A stretch of DNA of 64,000 nucleotides from assembly GCA_013368325.1 (NCBI GenBank), contig JAACJK010000170.1:186001-250000 (forward strand). Direction: 5' to 3'. Of the stretch, positions 1 through 12,274 are shown in pieces. The number at the start of each line of letters is the position of its first letter. Position 1 is the first letter of the stretch. A program made the position numbers and the translations under genes. A model generated the notes under the pieces. That model ran no database searches and was not told the origin of the DNA. It was given only the letters and a program-made list of their open reading frames with translations. This DNA comes from Ephemerocybe angulata. Its lineage: Eukaryota > Basidiomycota > Agaricomycetes > Agaricales > Psathyrellaceae.

Positions 1-239
1 TATGTAGAGACTTTACGATACAGGTGCAGAGGGGTAAGGACGAGCAACGGACTTGGCGATCAGCGGGAAGGCAAGTATCCCCGGTCGCGCTCGTCACGAG
101 TCTGAATCAACAAACCTACCGCGTTACCGTCACGTCACGGCAGGCTATATAACCTGAGGGCACACCTTTGACTCACCAACGTCCCTTCACTATGCCCTTT
201 CGCTGTGCTGCCGCACCAATGCATACCCATCCACCCGTC

Positions 240-475
240 GTCCATCTGCCCCTCGTTGTCATGCAGGACCCCAGCCTACCTAGATGCGAGGCCCAACCAG
301 CATCCGCGTCCCACCCACACCCACTGGCGGCTGTCGTCCTCACCCGTCCCCCATCTGCACCCTCGTCGTCATGCACATCACCACCCCAGCTACCCGAGAT
401 GCTAGGCCCACCCAGCATCCTTCGGTCTCTCCCTGGAGTCCCACCCCACGCACGCGCGGCGGTCGTCCTCATAGC
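240..475. repeat. Imperfect ~111-bp tandem repeat (two units)
   Basis: Two diverged units start near 242 and 351. Each has a 'catctgc...cctcgt' start, then 'ctacc', 'gatgc', 'ggccca', 'ccagcatcc' and a 'gtcgtcctca' block in the same order. The same pair recurs in copy B near 9028-9263. It is probably a decayed minisatellite. Confidence 0.55.
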
Positions 476-1302
476 CTCTTATTCCAGTCCTCTAGCCTCT
501 AAATCCTCCATCTCGGACCCGCGGTCCTGGCGACGCCGTGCCTGCCCCAGCATCCACTGTCCTCCCCATCTCAAGGACGAACACCCACACCTATGCACCA
601 CCCCAGGAGCCCCTCTTGTCCTCCCGGGTGCCAGCTTCATGCGCCATCTGTCATCGCCTCCACGCTCCACGGCATTACGCAGTTTCACCGGCACCCCGGG
701 GGCGCTGATTCACCACCACGGCTGACCGACTCTGGATGTATCGCACCGCGCCGAATCTCATCAGCGCACAAACATCCTCTCCACGCTTCGCCCTGGATGC
801 CGCCCACTGCCTCATCCATTCCCCCTTTGCGACGCACTCTATTGCGGACGCGTTGTGATCACCACCAGCCCAGCGACTCCTCTCACCCCCATCCACATCG
901 TCGTACCACCCAGACGTAGTACGGCATAGTCCCCGCACCGCTCCCATCACGTCCACCCGGCGGCGGTCGTTGCCTCTCGTAGTATCGTAGTCGTACCCGC
1001 CTGTACTTAGTCAGTAGATAGGCCCTCCTGGTCCCGGTGCGCATGCGTACGGCGTTATGCTGTCCGTGTGCGCGCCGGGGCCAATAATGGAGGAGGGCGG
1101 AGAATGAAACACCTATGAAAAGTTCACGAATGTTCGTTTTATGACGAGAGCGACGCACCAAGTTCTTGCGACACTGAAATGGGGTGAGCTCTCGAAACAT
1201 CGGGCTTACCTTCCCCTGAACTCGCGTGCTGGGCCCTAGATTCGGTATTTCAATTCTGCGCACTTTATGATATCGTGGAAGGAAGAACAATAGTCTGTGC
1301 GT

Positions 1303-2347
1303 TTAACTCCGAACGAAATGCGCTGCGGGTCCGTTCGTACTCCTCATCATACCGATGTTCGCTAGAGGTCGTTCAATGAGTAGGTTGAGATGGTGGATAG
1401 AAGCCACGAACCTGGTCTGCGCTCCCACCCGAGCTTGGGCTTGGAAGTTTGGCCCTTGAGCGCCAGGGCACGGTCGAGGAACTTGTGTACCTTCCGCGAA
1501 GGTGCCGCGAGCGGCGTTTTGGGCTGTGCGTCTGTCGACAGGACACGCACTTTTCGTGAACTGAATAAAGGTCAGGTTTAGTTGGTATGAAGGATCGAAG
1601 GACGAACCCAATAGAGAGGTCCTTTCTGTCGGATGGTCTTTGACGTTTACGACTTTGGGTGGGTTTGGGTATAGGTTTCGAGGATGAAGTTTTCGATTTT
1701 GTGGGCTGTTGGAAGGCGGCTTCGAAGAGCTCATCGGGGAGGTGGTGGGGGTCTTCGTCGTCGTCCTGCTCGTCGCTGAACTCTAGTTCTTCGTCTTCCT
1801 CCTCCTCGCCTTCATCAAACTCTTCGTCGTCCTCACTATCCACCTCATCGTCCTCATCATTCCCTCCATCGAGTTCAGCGTCCTCCTCATCGTCCGTCTC
1901 GCCCTCCGCCTCTGCCATAGCCTTCAACATCCTTGCCTCCAACTGCTTCGCGCCCTCGTCCATCTCCTCGTCGTCCTCCGAACCCTCATCCTCGTCCTCC
2001 TCGCTTCCACTCTCCTCCTCGACCACTGGACCTTTGCCCTTACCCTTCTTCAGCTCCTTACTCTTCCCCTCCACACCTTTCTTCACATCATTAGCCTTCT
2101 TCGCCACACCCCTCGTCATTTCAGCCCTTTCCTTCAACTTCCGATCCAGATCTCTCCTCTTTTCCTTCTCCTTCTCCTTCGCACTGAGCTGGGCCTTCCT
2201 CACGTCCGCATCCTTCTGCTGCACGGCCTGTTTCGACTGCGAAAGCGACACGGCTTCGGGGGCGTCATCGTCCGAATCCGAGTCGGCGTCAGGGTAAGCG
2301 CTAGGCTTGGGTTTCTGTGGTGCTGTCGAGGCCTTTCTGCGGGGCAT
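1303..2347 (-). CDS. Acidic, lysine-rich nucleolar-type protein (possible Bud21/Utp16-like), copy A
   Basis: Three exons: 2347-1608, 1560-1412 and 1361-1303, joined by 47- and 50-bp introns with GTTCGT donors, giving 948 nt (315 aa). The N terminus is basic (starts MPRRK). It is followed by a Lys/Glu segment likely to form a coiled coil, several long Asp/Glu tracts, a 'LPDELFEAAF' motif near residue 213, a basic stretch, and a conserved-looking C-terminal block (RKVHKFLDRALALKG...GWERRPANIGMMR). The layout resembles basidiomycete pre-ribosome or U3-processome proteins of the Bud21/Utp16 kind. That assignment rests on memory of layout and is tentative. The last intron is supported because splicing restores 'RRPANIGMMR' in both copies. 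Serine-rich frames on the opposite strand (1659-2297) mirror the acidic codons and are not genes. Confidence 0.8.
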
Positions 2348-3094
2348 TGTGGGATCGTCGTCGACGTTGAGGTTGAACTTGAAGTCGCCAGGCAGGAGCC
2401 AAATTTGGCCGGATCAGTCGGGCTGGGCGGGGCCGGTCGCATAGGGGCTCAACTTCCCCTTTTGTAATGCATAATCGAAGGGGCAGTCTATCCAAGGAGA
2501 CGTGTGTCGTGGAGGGCGATGCGACGGTGGACGTGCAGCTGCGTCGCCGTGCTGGCTGGGTGCAAGCCACGCTCGGCCAAACAAGCACATTGCCGCACGC
2601 GCGGACCTCGGACCTGCCTCGGGGATCCGCGCATATCCCCGCTTCGACGCGCCGCGACGTCACGTCCCTCGCAACTCCCCAGACGCACGCTCCGAGGCCA
2701 AGGGAGCCGGCATCCTCAGTGGACTGTTCTCGCCGAGTGTATATGTCAAAAGGGGTGTCTATTCTACTTGGCTACTGGCTACACAGACTGGGCTTGAGGA
2801 TGCGATGATGGCGCACAGAGACGGAGCCGCACTGAGCGACGGCGGGAGCGGGCGATGGAGTCACGGTCGGGGTGCGCAGTCCTAAGCACGCGGGTTAGCT
2901 TGCACAAATGTGGAGAGATACGACGTGCTCACCTCAGATATAACACCCCCAATCCCTTTCACTGCTGTGCGCCCATCCGTTTATCTGTAGGAATAGTATC
3001 AGCTCTTACACCTGACAATTCATCTGTATCGACTCACCTCTGATCCCAGTCCACCTCTTTCCCAACCAGCACCACCACCGTACCACAACCGAGC

Positions 3095-4205
3095 TAGAGT
3101 ATGGGTGAGCACCCAGCACCGAGTCAGAGAGCCCTTGGACTGACCATAGACCAGTGACCCGAGGCCAACAACCACCCAGGCCGTACGTTCACTCAAATCC
3201 CGCAGCCGCCGACTCCGCAATGCCCGTTGACCGCCCTCAACAGCCCTAGCCCATCCCGGACTTGAATCGAGCCTACGCAGAAGCAAAGTTAGTCTTTACA
3301 GTGCGAGAATCGATTCAGCCGACTCACCGTTCGCCGCAGCCCAAATCCTAGCTCAGATGGCACCAACGTATTGTGACTGGACCGAAAAGGAGGTGAGCAT
3401 ACGGCACAGAGTGCCAAACAACAGCATGTACTGACCACGCCAACGACGGCACTGGCATCGCACATACGCCATGGAAGCTAGCCGGCCTCAACCACCCGAG
3501 CTCGCCTCCTTCAACAAAGCGAGAACCTGTGTGAAAGCGACATTAGCTCCAATAACGCAACCCAGCCCAGACTGCACCACCGCGGCATTACGACCAAGAG
3601 ATGAACAAACTGCCTTACTTACCATTCACCCCATGTCCGACAACGGTCAGTCCCATCGATGACCGTGAACTCGCACAAACGCACACACCGCACCCAGCCT
3701 CAACCACCCGAGCTCGATACCTACAATAAAGCGGTGGGTGAGCTTACGACGCGCGGACTGGAGAAAACATTGACTTACACTACATGGCATACTGTGTCCG
3801 TGCGCAACGCCGGTGAGGTTGCCTTGGCACGGTGCCGGCGTCGTCCTATGCAGAAAGAGTTGAGCCCAGGGAGCGCGAGTCAGATAAAGAAGCTAGTCTC
3901 TTACCTTTGTAGCCAGATCCATCCAACGACGTCGCTCTTTGGGTCGGTTGGCTTTCTTGGACGCGTCTGTTGGGTAGAATGGGTGAGCCGCGACGATGCA
4001 ACAAGAAACGGGGTACGTACTCAAGTATTCATGACACAGCTGACATGTGGCTCTAGATGTTATATCGTCAGACATCGAGCAAGACAGAAACTGGACGACG
4101 CTCACCTCCACTACGCCGCGCCGCACAACGAGCTCAACCCTAAGCACAGCGAACACCATGAGAACACGAACAATAAATGAATGGTGAGCACTCACATAAA
4201 CATGC
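3095..4205 (+). other. Exon-like patches with intron-like spacers, possible decayed gene
   Basis: Several good basidiomycete donor signals (GTGAGC, GTACGT) followed by CTGAC-type branch sites and AG acceptors occur on the + strand. Between them, two patches near 3481 and 3695 share 'cctcaaccacccgagctcg' and code for similar residues (QPPELxxFNKA and QPPELxxYNKA). The patches do not assemble into one long open frame, so I read this as a decayed or very rapidly changing gene and name no function. Confidence 0.25.
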
Positions 4206-5109
4206 CTACTCATCGTCGTCGTCGACGACGAGCACAGAATGGATTATGGGGGAGGAGAAAAAAGTGGGGATGGACGTGGCAGAGAAGCAAGAGTGGGCGT
4301 GCGACTTTAACGAAGGGAAGCGGGGTGACATCAGTCACACTCGAGACAGACAGACAGACAGGGGCGAACGGCGGACTCACCTCGAGCTCGTCGTGCACAG
4401 CGACGATGACGACGACGACGGGAATGAAGGGAAGCGAGCATGAAATGGGTATAGGGTGGTATGTAAAATGTGAGCGATGAAATGAAAGAATAGGAGAGGA
4501 AATGGGAAATGGAGAAGAGGAGGATGTCGAACTCAAGCCCCAACCCCACCTCTTATACCCACACAAGGCCCCCTCGTTATTCCGTTCCCACCCCTCGCAC
4601 CCCCACAGATATTGAAATAATAATATATCCAGGCTCCGTTGCGCCCGAATACTGCGCGCCGCATCGCCAAACACTTACGTGCATCCTCAGTCTCCCCAGA
4701 TTCGCCGAGTCCAGATCTTCGCTCGCAAACTGTCCACCAAGCAGTTCGCACTGTCACATTCCATCACTTAGGTAAGGTCTGGGCGTGCCAAGAATAACGT
4801 GTCCCTGGAAACCAATGCCTTTGAAGTGAATGTGTACGGAAGGGATGAGCAGGAGAACGTCCGGATGGGGACGCGTGCATCGATGATCTGAGTATTCAAA
4901 GTTCTCTGGGAGACTCTGTGGGACTCTGTGGGAGCTCAAGGGTAAGGGAAGTAATGAGAGGTGTATTTACAGCTAAGGTTACAACTCTTAGAATACATTC
5001 TATGTGCGCTTTGCGCAGACGAGCGCTCCAGACGCATGCGCTTCGTTCCCCTCCAAGTTTCATTCACAGACGGCCGAGACTCAGACTCTGAGAATCAATT
5101 TACTCACAC

Positions 5110-5127
5110 ATGTACGTACGTACGTAT
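5110..5127. repeat. TACG microsatellite
   Basis: A short run of alternating 'tacg' units (acatgtacgtacgtacgta). No gene is attached. Confidence 0.7.
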
Positions 5128-6869
5128 AGTAAAGTATATATCAGAGTGCCGTACGTCGTTATACGCACGGAATTCAATGCGATGCACTCCCGCTCACCCC
5201 ATGCAACCGATTTGAGCATTGCAGCTCGGAACTTTCGCCTGGATTCCTGACAGCTGTCAGGCTGTGTAAAATACTGATATACTAGTGTGAGAGATGCGTA
5301 AGGGAAGCGTTAAGCTCACGCGGCAATCGTGTGGTATGTGCGAGGGGTACGCACAGGATGCCCCATTACATTCGAAAAGCCAAGGCTTTCGTCGGGAATT
5401 TGGATGTTACACATATTGAACTTGACTTGCTTCGTATCTGTGGATATACCATGTACTCTCAGTACAGCTGTCCTATTCATTCCTAGCCTTGAAAACGTTG
5501 TTATTGTCAATTCGCTCACGGGCGCTTAATACTCGTCTAAATCAAATTCATCGCACAATGACGTCTGCCCATTTCTCAGGTTTCTATGACCTCACCACCA
5601 CCCCTAATTGGCTTCTAGTGTTCCATATAGACACCCCATATATTTCTACTGTAAAGTGATGTACAGCAGATGGTCAAACACGCGCATCCCATTCTCGTTG
5701 TAGTTCCGGACTTAGCGCAACTGCCGGTGGGCACACCGAGATCGGTGCGTTGAAAATCTCATTTGTACAGCTTCCATGCGGTCTGATCGGGCATTACGAC
5801 AACCCTATGAAAGCGAATAGAGATATTTCCGATGCTTCTGGGGCGTAAAGTCGTGTGAATGGCTCGAGGAGACAGGGATGTGCAAATACAAAGTGTGTCA
5901 CTGTGTAAGTCCATTTTCCGATTTGAGATCTGCTTGACTCACTGGGGTGGGCGAATGCTGCCATGTCTCGTTTATACAGTGCAGTGTCGAGCTTTAAACG
6001 TTACCCACACGCGAAGGTACAATGCGTGTACGCTGCGAAGTTGCAAAATCACCCCCATCATATCCATACCGACGCTCCAGACGGCTTTGCTTGGCGGAAA
6101 CGGCTTGACAGTGCACCAAGGGACTCAATCCAACGTAATTATGACACAGTTTAGTGCAAAAAACTGGCTTTGAAGGTCCCGAATGGCGCTTTCGTGAGAG
6201 GGTGGACTTGGTGATTTCGCCCTGTGGGCCAATATTTCCCAATTTCCGTGTGCATTGCTGCAATAGCTTGCGTCACTCTGGGACTCTCGGGTATCTTTAC
6301 CGCATACTAAGGGTTACATTATGGACATTGAAGGACTTCAATATACATTCCCTGTCAATCCTAGAAGTGGAGACATTGGTATCGATTAAGCGCCCGCCGC
6401 GCGCTTATCTCCGTTCAATTTCCTCTCTCGTTCCCATGGACTAATGAATTTGTTCCGTGTCATGATATCATCTATATTGAGGTACCATACAGCCTAAAAA
6501 TACCGGTGGAGCCATTTTCACGATCTTCGGGCCCTTAAAAATGAAACAAAATATTGCCTGCGGCGTGACACACATGCCCGGTGTCCTTGGCCACCGGGTG
6601 ACAATCATTGAATCCCCGGACTACCGGGGGCCAGATCAGGCCATCACAAGCCTACGCAGCGTTATTCCGCTACCTCAGAGCTATACCTCGTGTAAAGCGC
6701 AATTGTGGGGACTACCACAGCGTCGTCGCAGACGGCGCACCCTCAAAATTCTGACTTAAACGTCGGCGACGGTGGACACCGGTACTCTTCAATGTCGGAT
6801 AATCTGCGAGGAGGAAGGCAGCGTGTGAGAGAATGTTAATCAGTCAGAATGGAGGGGAAATTGCTGAGG

Positions 6870-8160
6870 AGAGGGTGACGTACCAACGGCATAATCAGAA
6901 TTCGGAACAGCGGGTCTGGGTTATTAGACGCTGTCAGCATGGCACCGGAGGTACTTGGGAGGTACACGTACCATCATGGGCTGCCGTATTCTGGGCAAGT
7001 ATGGTTGCTGGCCAAATTGCGTTGGGATCTTGATGCCCCCAAGGCTTCATACGTGCCTTGGCGGCCGCCCTTAACAATGCTTACACACAACTACGCTACA
7101 GTTTACTACTTTAATCTATTCTTAGAGATAATACGGAACCGTGAGGCCCTGAGACGCGTGAGTTGTCGGTGGCTGCGTAGAAATAGGCGTTTAAAAGATG
7201 CACGTCAGCACGGAATTTTGGCATGGTAGAAGGGGTGACGTACCGACGGTACGGAACACACAACAAGCTGTTCTGGGGGAAATATCCACCTGTCAGAAAG
7301 GCAATCTAAACGAGAAAGGTAAAGGGACGTACCGTAACTCAAGCGTCGTGTGTAAAGCTCCAGGGCAATCGCCTACTTTTAGCTGTCAGAAAGCACTAAA
7401 AATGGGGCGAGGGATGGACTCACAGTGTAGGAAAGGCTATTTTCTGAGAAAATAGGCGTGTCAGCATATTGATGTGGCGTACGTACCGAGTCTGACTAGA
7501 GAGGTCCGTTTGGACGAAGGTATGATGAAATAGCAACAGAAATGATTCCTGCGAGGGACCTGGCTAGCAGTGAGATGACCTAACGACTTGAAATTTTGGC
7601 AAGACGCACCTCGGGTCCTCGCCCTGTCTTCCGTAAACGCCGCGTGCGCTGATGGGAATCTGGTCAGCAAGTCAAAGCAACATCGAAGATTTACTCACAG
7701 AAGGTGGGTGCAGGTGCCTTGGGTTGATGCTGGTGAGATACAATGGGAGAATGGTATGTGGACGTGTAGCGCACCGGTGCGACTCGCGAGAATGGCGAAG
7801 TCGCAATAGAAATTCTTCCCGCGAGCAAGGCCGTCATTGATGGCGGGATGCTGGCAGTCCAACGGAGCGGAACGGAGATAGAGTTTCGTGGTGGGATGTC
7901 GATGACACGACAGAAATGAATCCGGCGGGCGACCTGGGTAGAGGACCGTGAGCGCTGAGAATCAGAATAGAATGTGGACGTACAGGGGCAGGGCGTCAAG
8001 TCTGGTGAGCTGATACCGAGCGTCCGAAGGACCCTCGCAGCTGAGAGGCGAGGTGTAAGTGAAGTTTGACAGAGGAGGGTGAAGGGCATACCGTGTGCAG
8101 GGGTGTCGTTTTCGAGATTAGGCGAAGCTGCAACAGAAATGATTCCGGTGAGATGACGAA
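6870..8160. repeat. Decayed dispersed repeat motifs
   Basis: Two motifs recur with changes. 'gtgacgtaccgacgg'-like words occur near 6876, 7236, 7327 and 7480. A 'gcaacagaaatgattcc' word followed by 'gcgag' or a close variant occurs near 7534, 7801, 7906 and 8131. Spacing is irregular (about 105-270 bp), so this is not a clean satellite. It may be an old tandem array or mobile element worn down by mutation. Confidence 0.45.
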
Positions 8161-8786
8161 TGGAGTCCCGGGTGTGGAGTCTACTCACTGTGCTGACTTG
8201 GGCGTAGAAGGATTGTGGGACCTAAAATGGCTTCGCCGCATGAGCAGCGTGTGCTTAGTATGTATAGGGGGCGCACCAGACTTGCCTCGACACAAGACAT
8301 CGTCTTCCGGAAACTGGGGTTGCTGCTCTCCTGGAACGGGCTTGACACGACGTATCGAGTTCCGGGAAACGGGGTGTCGGTGCGCTGGCAAGTATCTTGG
8401 GTGAAGGGCAGAATGGCGGCGGCACGACGTGCTGAACAAGTGTGGTGTAGCGAACGCCGGGTGAAGAGGCCCAAGAGGTATGCGTTGGCGGTGGTAGCGT
8501 GTATCACAATGACTAGACGTATCGCCGTCCGGCGAGCGGTGGTAAGGACGAAAGATATTATGGGGGAAAGAAAGCGTGAATTGTTTCTCCCCACGGGCGG
8601 GAATCACCAAACAGAAATTTCTCATCAGTCATGCCAACTGGTACGAGTCAGTGAGCCGAGCAGATGCGGGTATCGATGGTGTGCGGCGGGCTCAATTATT
8701 TCGCTGCGTCCATTCGCGAATTTATGTCTACAGATTAAGAATTTCGAAAGGTAGAGAGGGCGCACGAACTGCGATTCACATTAACA

Positions 8787-11275
8787 TATGTAGAGACTTT
8801 ACGATACAGGTGCAGAGGGGTAAGGACGAGCAACGGACTTGGCGATCAGCGGGAAGGCAAGTATCCCCGGTCGCGCTCGTCACGAGTCTGAATCAACAAA
8901 CCTACCGCGTTACCGTCACGTCACGGCAGGCTATATAACCTGAGGGCACACCTTTGACTCACCAACGTCCCTTCACTATGCCCTTTCGCTGTGCTGCCGC
9001 ACCAATGCATACCCATCCACCCGTCGTCCATCTGCCCCCTCGTTGTCATGCAGGACCCCAGCCTACCTAGATGCGAGGCCCAACCAGCATCCGCGTCCCA
9101 CCCACACCCACTGGCGGCTGTCGTCCTCACCCGTCCCCCATCTGCACCCTCGTCGTCATGCACATCACCACCCCAGCTACCCGAGATGCTAGGCCCACCC
9201 AGCATCCTTCGGTCTCTCCCTGGAGTCCCACCCCCACGCACGCGCGGCGGTCGTCCTCATAGCCTCTTATTCCAGTCCTCTAGCCTCTAAATCCTCCATC
9301 TCGGACCCGCGGTCCTGGCGACGCCGTGCCTGCCCCAGCATCCACTGTCCTCCCCATCTCAAGGACGAACACCCACACCTATGCACCACCCCAGGAGCCC
9401 CTCTTGTCCTCCCGGGTGCCAGCTTCATGCGCCATCTGTCATCGCCTCCACGCTCCACGGCATTACGCAGTTTCACCGGCACCCCGGGGGCGCTGATTCA
9501 CCACCACGGCTGACCGACTCTGGATGTATCGCACCGCGCCGAATCTCATCAGCGCACAAACATCCTCTCCACGCTTCGCCCTGGATGCCGCCCACTGCCT
9601 CATCCATTCCCCCTTTGCGACGCACTCTATTGCGGACGCGTTGTGATCACCACCAGCCCAGCGACTCCTCTCACCCCCATCCACATCGTCGTACCACCCA
9701 GACGTAGTACGGCATAGTCCCCGCACCGCTCCCATCACGTCCACCCGGCGGCGGTCGTTGCCTCTCGTAGTATCGTAGTCGTACCCGCCTGTACTTAGTC
9801 AGTAGATAGGCCCTCCTGGTCCCGGTGCGCATGCGTACGGCGTTATGCTGTCCGTGTGCGCGCCGGGGCCAATAATGGAGGAGGGCGGAGAATGAAACAC
9901 CTATGAAAAGTTCACGAATGTTCGTTTTATGACGAGAGCGACGCACCAAGTTCTTGCGACACTGAAATGGGGTGAGCTCTCGAAACATCGGGCTTACCTT
10001 CCCCTGAACTCGCGTGCTGGGCCCTAGATTCGGTATTTCAATTCTGCGCACTTTATGATATCGTGGAAGGAAGAACAATAGTCTGTGCGTTTAACTCCGA
10101 ACGAAATGCGCTGCGGGTCCGTTCGTACTCCTCATCATACCGATATTCGCTAGAGGTCCTTCGATGAGTAGGTCGATACGGTAGGTAGAAAAATACGAAC
10201 CTGGCCTGCGCTCCCACCCGAGCTTGGGCTTGGAAGTTTGGCCCTTGAGCGCCAGGGCACGGTCAAGGAACTTGTGTACCTTCCGCGAAGGTGCCGAGAG
10301 CGGCGTTTTTGGCTGCGCGTCTGTCGACAGGACACGCACTTTTCGTGAACTAGATAGAGGTCAGGTTCAGTTGGTATGAAGGATCGAAGGACGAACCCAA
10401 TGGAGAGGTCTTTTGTGTCTGACGATCTTTGACGTTTGCGACTTTGGGTCGGTTTGGGTATAGGTTTCGAGGATGAAGTTTTCGATTTTGTGGGCTGTTG
10501 GAAGGCGGCTTCGAAGAGCTCGTCGGGGAGGTGGTGGGGATCGTCGTCGTCGTCGTTCTGCTCGTCGCTGAACTCTAGTTCCTCGTCTTCCTCCTCCTCT
10601 TCTTCATCAAGCTCTTCGTCGTCCTCATCATCCATCTCATCGTCCTCAACATCCCCTTCCTCGAATTCAGCGTCCTCCTCATCGTCCGTCTCGCCCTCCG
10701 CCTCTGCCATAGCCTTCAACATCCTTGCCTCCAACTCCTTCGCACCCTCGTCCATCTCCTCGTCGTCGTCCGCACTTTCCTCCTCGTCGCCCTCGCTTCC
10801 ACTCTCCTCATCGACCACTGGACCTTTGCCCTTACCCTTCTTCACCTTCGCCTGCACACCCTTCCTCGCCGCACCCCTCGTCAGCTCCGCTCTTTCCTTC
10901 AACTTCCGATCCAAATCTCTCCTCTTTTCCTTCTCCTTCTCCTTCGCACTGAGCTGGGCCTTCCTCACGTCCGCATCCTTCTGCTCCACGGCCTGTTTCG
11001 ACTGCGAAAGCGACACGGCTTCGGGGGCGTCATCGTCCGAATCCGAGTCGGCGTCAGGGTAAGCGCTAGGCTTGGGTTTCTGTGGTGCTGTCGAGGCCTT
11101 TCTGCGGGGCATTGTGGGATCGTCGTCGACGTTGAGGTTGAACTTGAAGTCGCCAGGCAGGAGCCAAATTTGGCCGGATCAGTCGGGCTGGGCGGGGCCG
11201 GTCGCATAGGGGCTTACCTTCCCCTTTTGTAATACATAATCGCAGGGGCAGGACTAACTCAATTTTATCCAAGGA
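8787..11275. repeat. Long direct repeat, copy B
   Basis: Same orientation as copy A. The flank at 8787-10090 is nearly identical to 1-1302. The coding part differs by substitutions and a net 24 bp in the acidic exon. The right edge is near 11275, after the shared 5' flank of the gene. Because copy A is cut by the window start, the left edge may lie left of 8787. Confidence 0.93.
10091..11112 (-). CDS. Acidic, lysine-rich nucleolar-type protein (possible Bud21/Utp16-like), copy B
   Basis: Exons 11112-10397, 10349-10201 and 10149-10091 give 924 nt (307 aa). It differs from copy A by eight fewer codons in the Lys-rich and acidic part (net 24 bp, in frame), by scattered substitutions, and by a last intron one base longer (51 bp). 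Donors, acceptors and the C-terminal 'GWERRPANIGMMR' block are kept, so both copies look functional. The intronic and coding differences beside an almost unchanged 3' flank are discussed as a finding. Confidence 0.8.
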
Positions 11276-12182
11276 TGTGAATTGAAGGACGTACAGTATA
11301 TAGGTAGTGTGAGTGTGACTACATAGACATCCGAGGTCGGGAAGATCTCGAATGTTACCTTGAATGTTAGAAACATGCTAAATAAACGTCAAAGGGTGCT
11401 TTGTGTGTCGGTGTGTCGGGCCATGGTGTCGCACATATGCATTCTATGTATGATCACACTACAGGCAGGGAGGAATACGTCCCGAGAATTTGTTGTGCTC
11501 AAGTATCCTATAACCACCCTCATGTCTACACTAGCAATGTAGCTTTTCTCCCACTGAAAACATGGAAACCACTATGCTCGTTATATGGATCGATTGTCAA
11601 TGATTTAAGATTCACTCACCGAGAGTATGGTGTTTCCCTATGGCTACTCCCTCAAAAAATAAGGTACACACTGTAAAGGTATTCTAAATAGACATGCTGC
11701 CTTGTACTCCTGATCTATTATTGCCTCTCTTCAATATCACCGATGCCTTGTATTCCCAGAATACAAGGCATCCGATTTGAAATCCCTGTTACGATCCGTC
11801 TCGTAGATTAGGGGCTGCCTACAGTGTGACCGGAATATCTAAGCATTTACCATAGAATTCTGTCGTACCACTGGCCATTTGCTTTGCACATCAGGCTGCC
11901 ATCTCTGCGGCGCGGCTGGCTCCGGATATATCAAAATAAAAGTGGATTTGCGATATTGGTTGCTTTGTAGTTGGTTTGTGGTACAGCCCAGCAAGAACAA
12001 GGCAAACCGTTGCTTGGACCAGCCTCCTTTTATATCCATAGCGACAGTGACAATTGCAATGTGCATGCAAGTTCGGCACGCCCGCATCGGACGGGAGTCC
12101 ATCACGACGGGCCCATGCGCTTTGAATCTCTCGAAGTACATTGCTTAAAACAATTTTCTTGGCGGCCCCGGAGTTCCTTTAC
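11276..12182. other. Intergenic, nothing recognised
   Basis: AT-richer spacer with only short, unrelated open frames. Near 11742-11772 there is a short inverted repeat (tgccttgtattc / gaatacaaggca) that could form a hairpin. No gene is assigned. Confidence 0.6.
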
Positions 12183-12190
12183 TATAAAAA
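12183..12190 (+). promoter_or_regulatory. TATA box of the 12275 gene
   Basis: TATAAAAA lies 92 bp before the ATG at 12275. A start of transcription about 30 bp downstream would fall near 12213, past the earlier in-frame ATG at 12197. This is the reason for choosing 12275. Confidence 0.6.
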
Positions 12191-12274
12191 AGCTCCATGA
12201 ACCTCCTCCATTCCCCGCCCGAGTTCGATCCACCCTCTCTCAGCACCTTCCACCACCACACTCTAGCACCCCCC

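Larger units (their letters stand above)
1..2505. repeat. Long direct repeat, copy A (left end outside window)
   Basis: The sequence from position 1 matches the sequence from 8787 almost base for base, with an offset of 8786 that grows to 8788 through two 1-bp insertions in C runs. The match runs through the gene at 1303-2347 and its 5' flank and fades after about 2505, where copy A reads into unrelated sequence. The left boundary lies before the window. Positions 1-1302 hold no gene I can support: they are C-rich, low-complexity sequence whose long open frames on both strands look like composition artefacts. Confidence 0.93.
2506..8786. other. Long gene-poor spacer between repeat copies
   Basis: About 6.3 kb with no protein or RNA gene I can defend. 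Short open frames show no recognisable motif and do not join convincingly across splice sites. Sub-regions worth noting are listed separately: exon-like patches at 3.0-4.5 kb, a TACG microsatellite near 5.1 kb, and a decayed repetitive tract at 6.8-8.2 kb. Confidence 0.6.

Noticed and set aside
883..1290. 135-codon minus-strand frame identical in both repeat copies (9671-10078)
   Set aside because: Identity reflects the near-identical repeats, not selection; no motif and a composition-driven Arg-rich sequence.
1659..2297. 212-codon serine-rich frame opposite the acidic gene (also 10436-11062)
   Set aside because: It is the complement of Asp/Glu codons; composition explains it and it lacks any domain.
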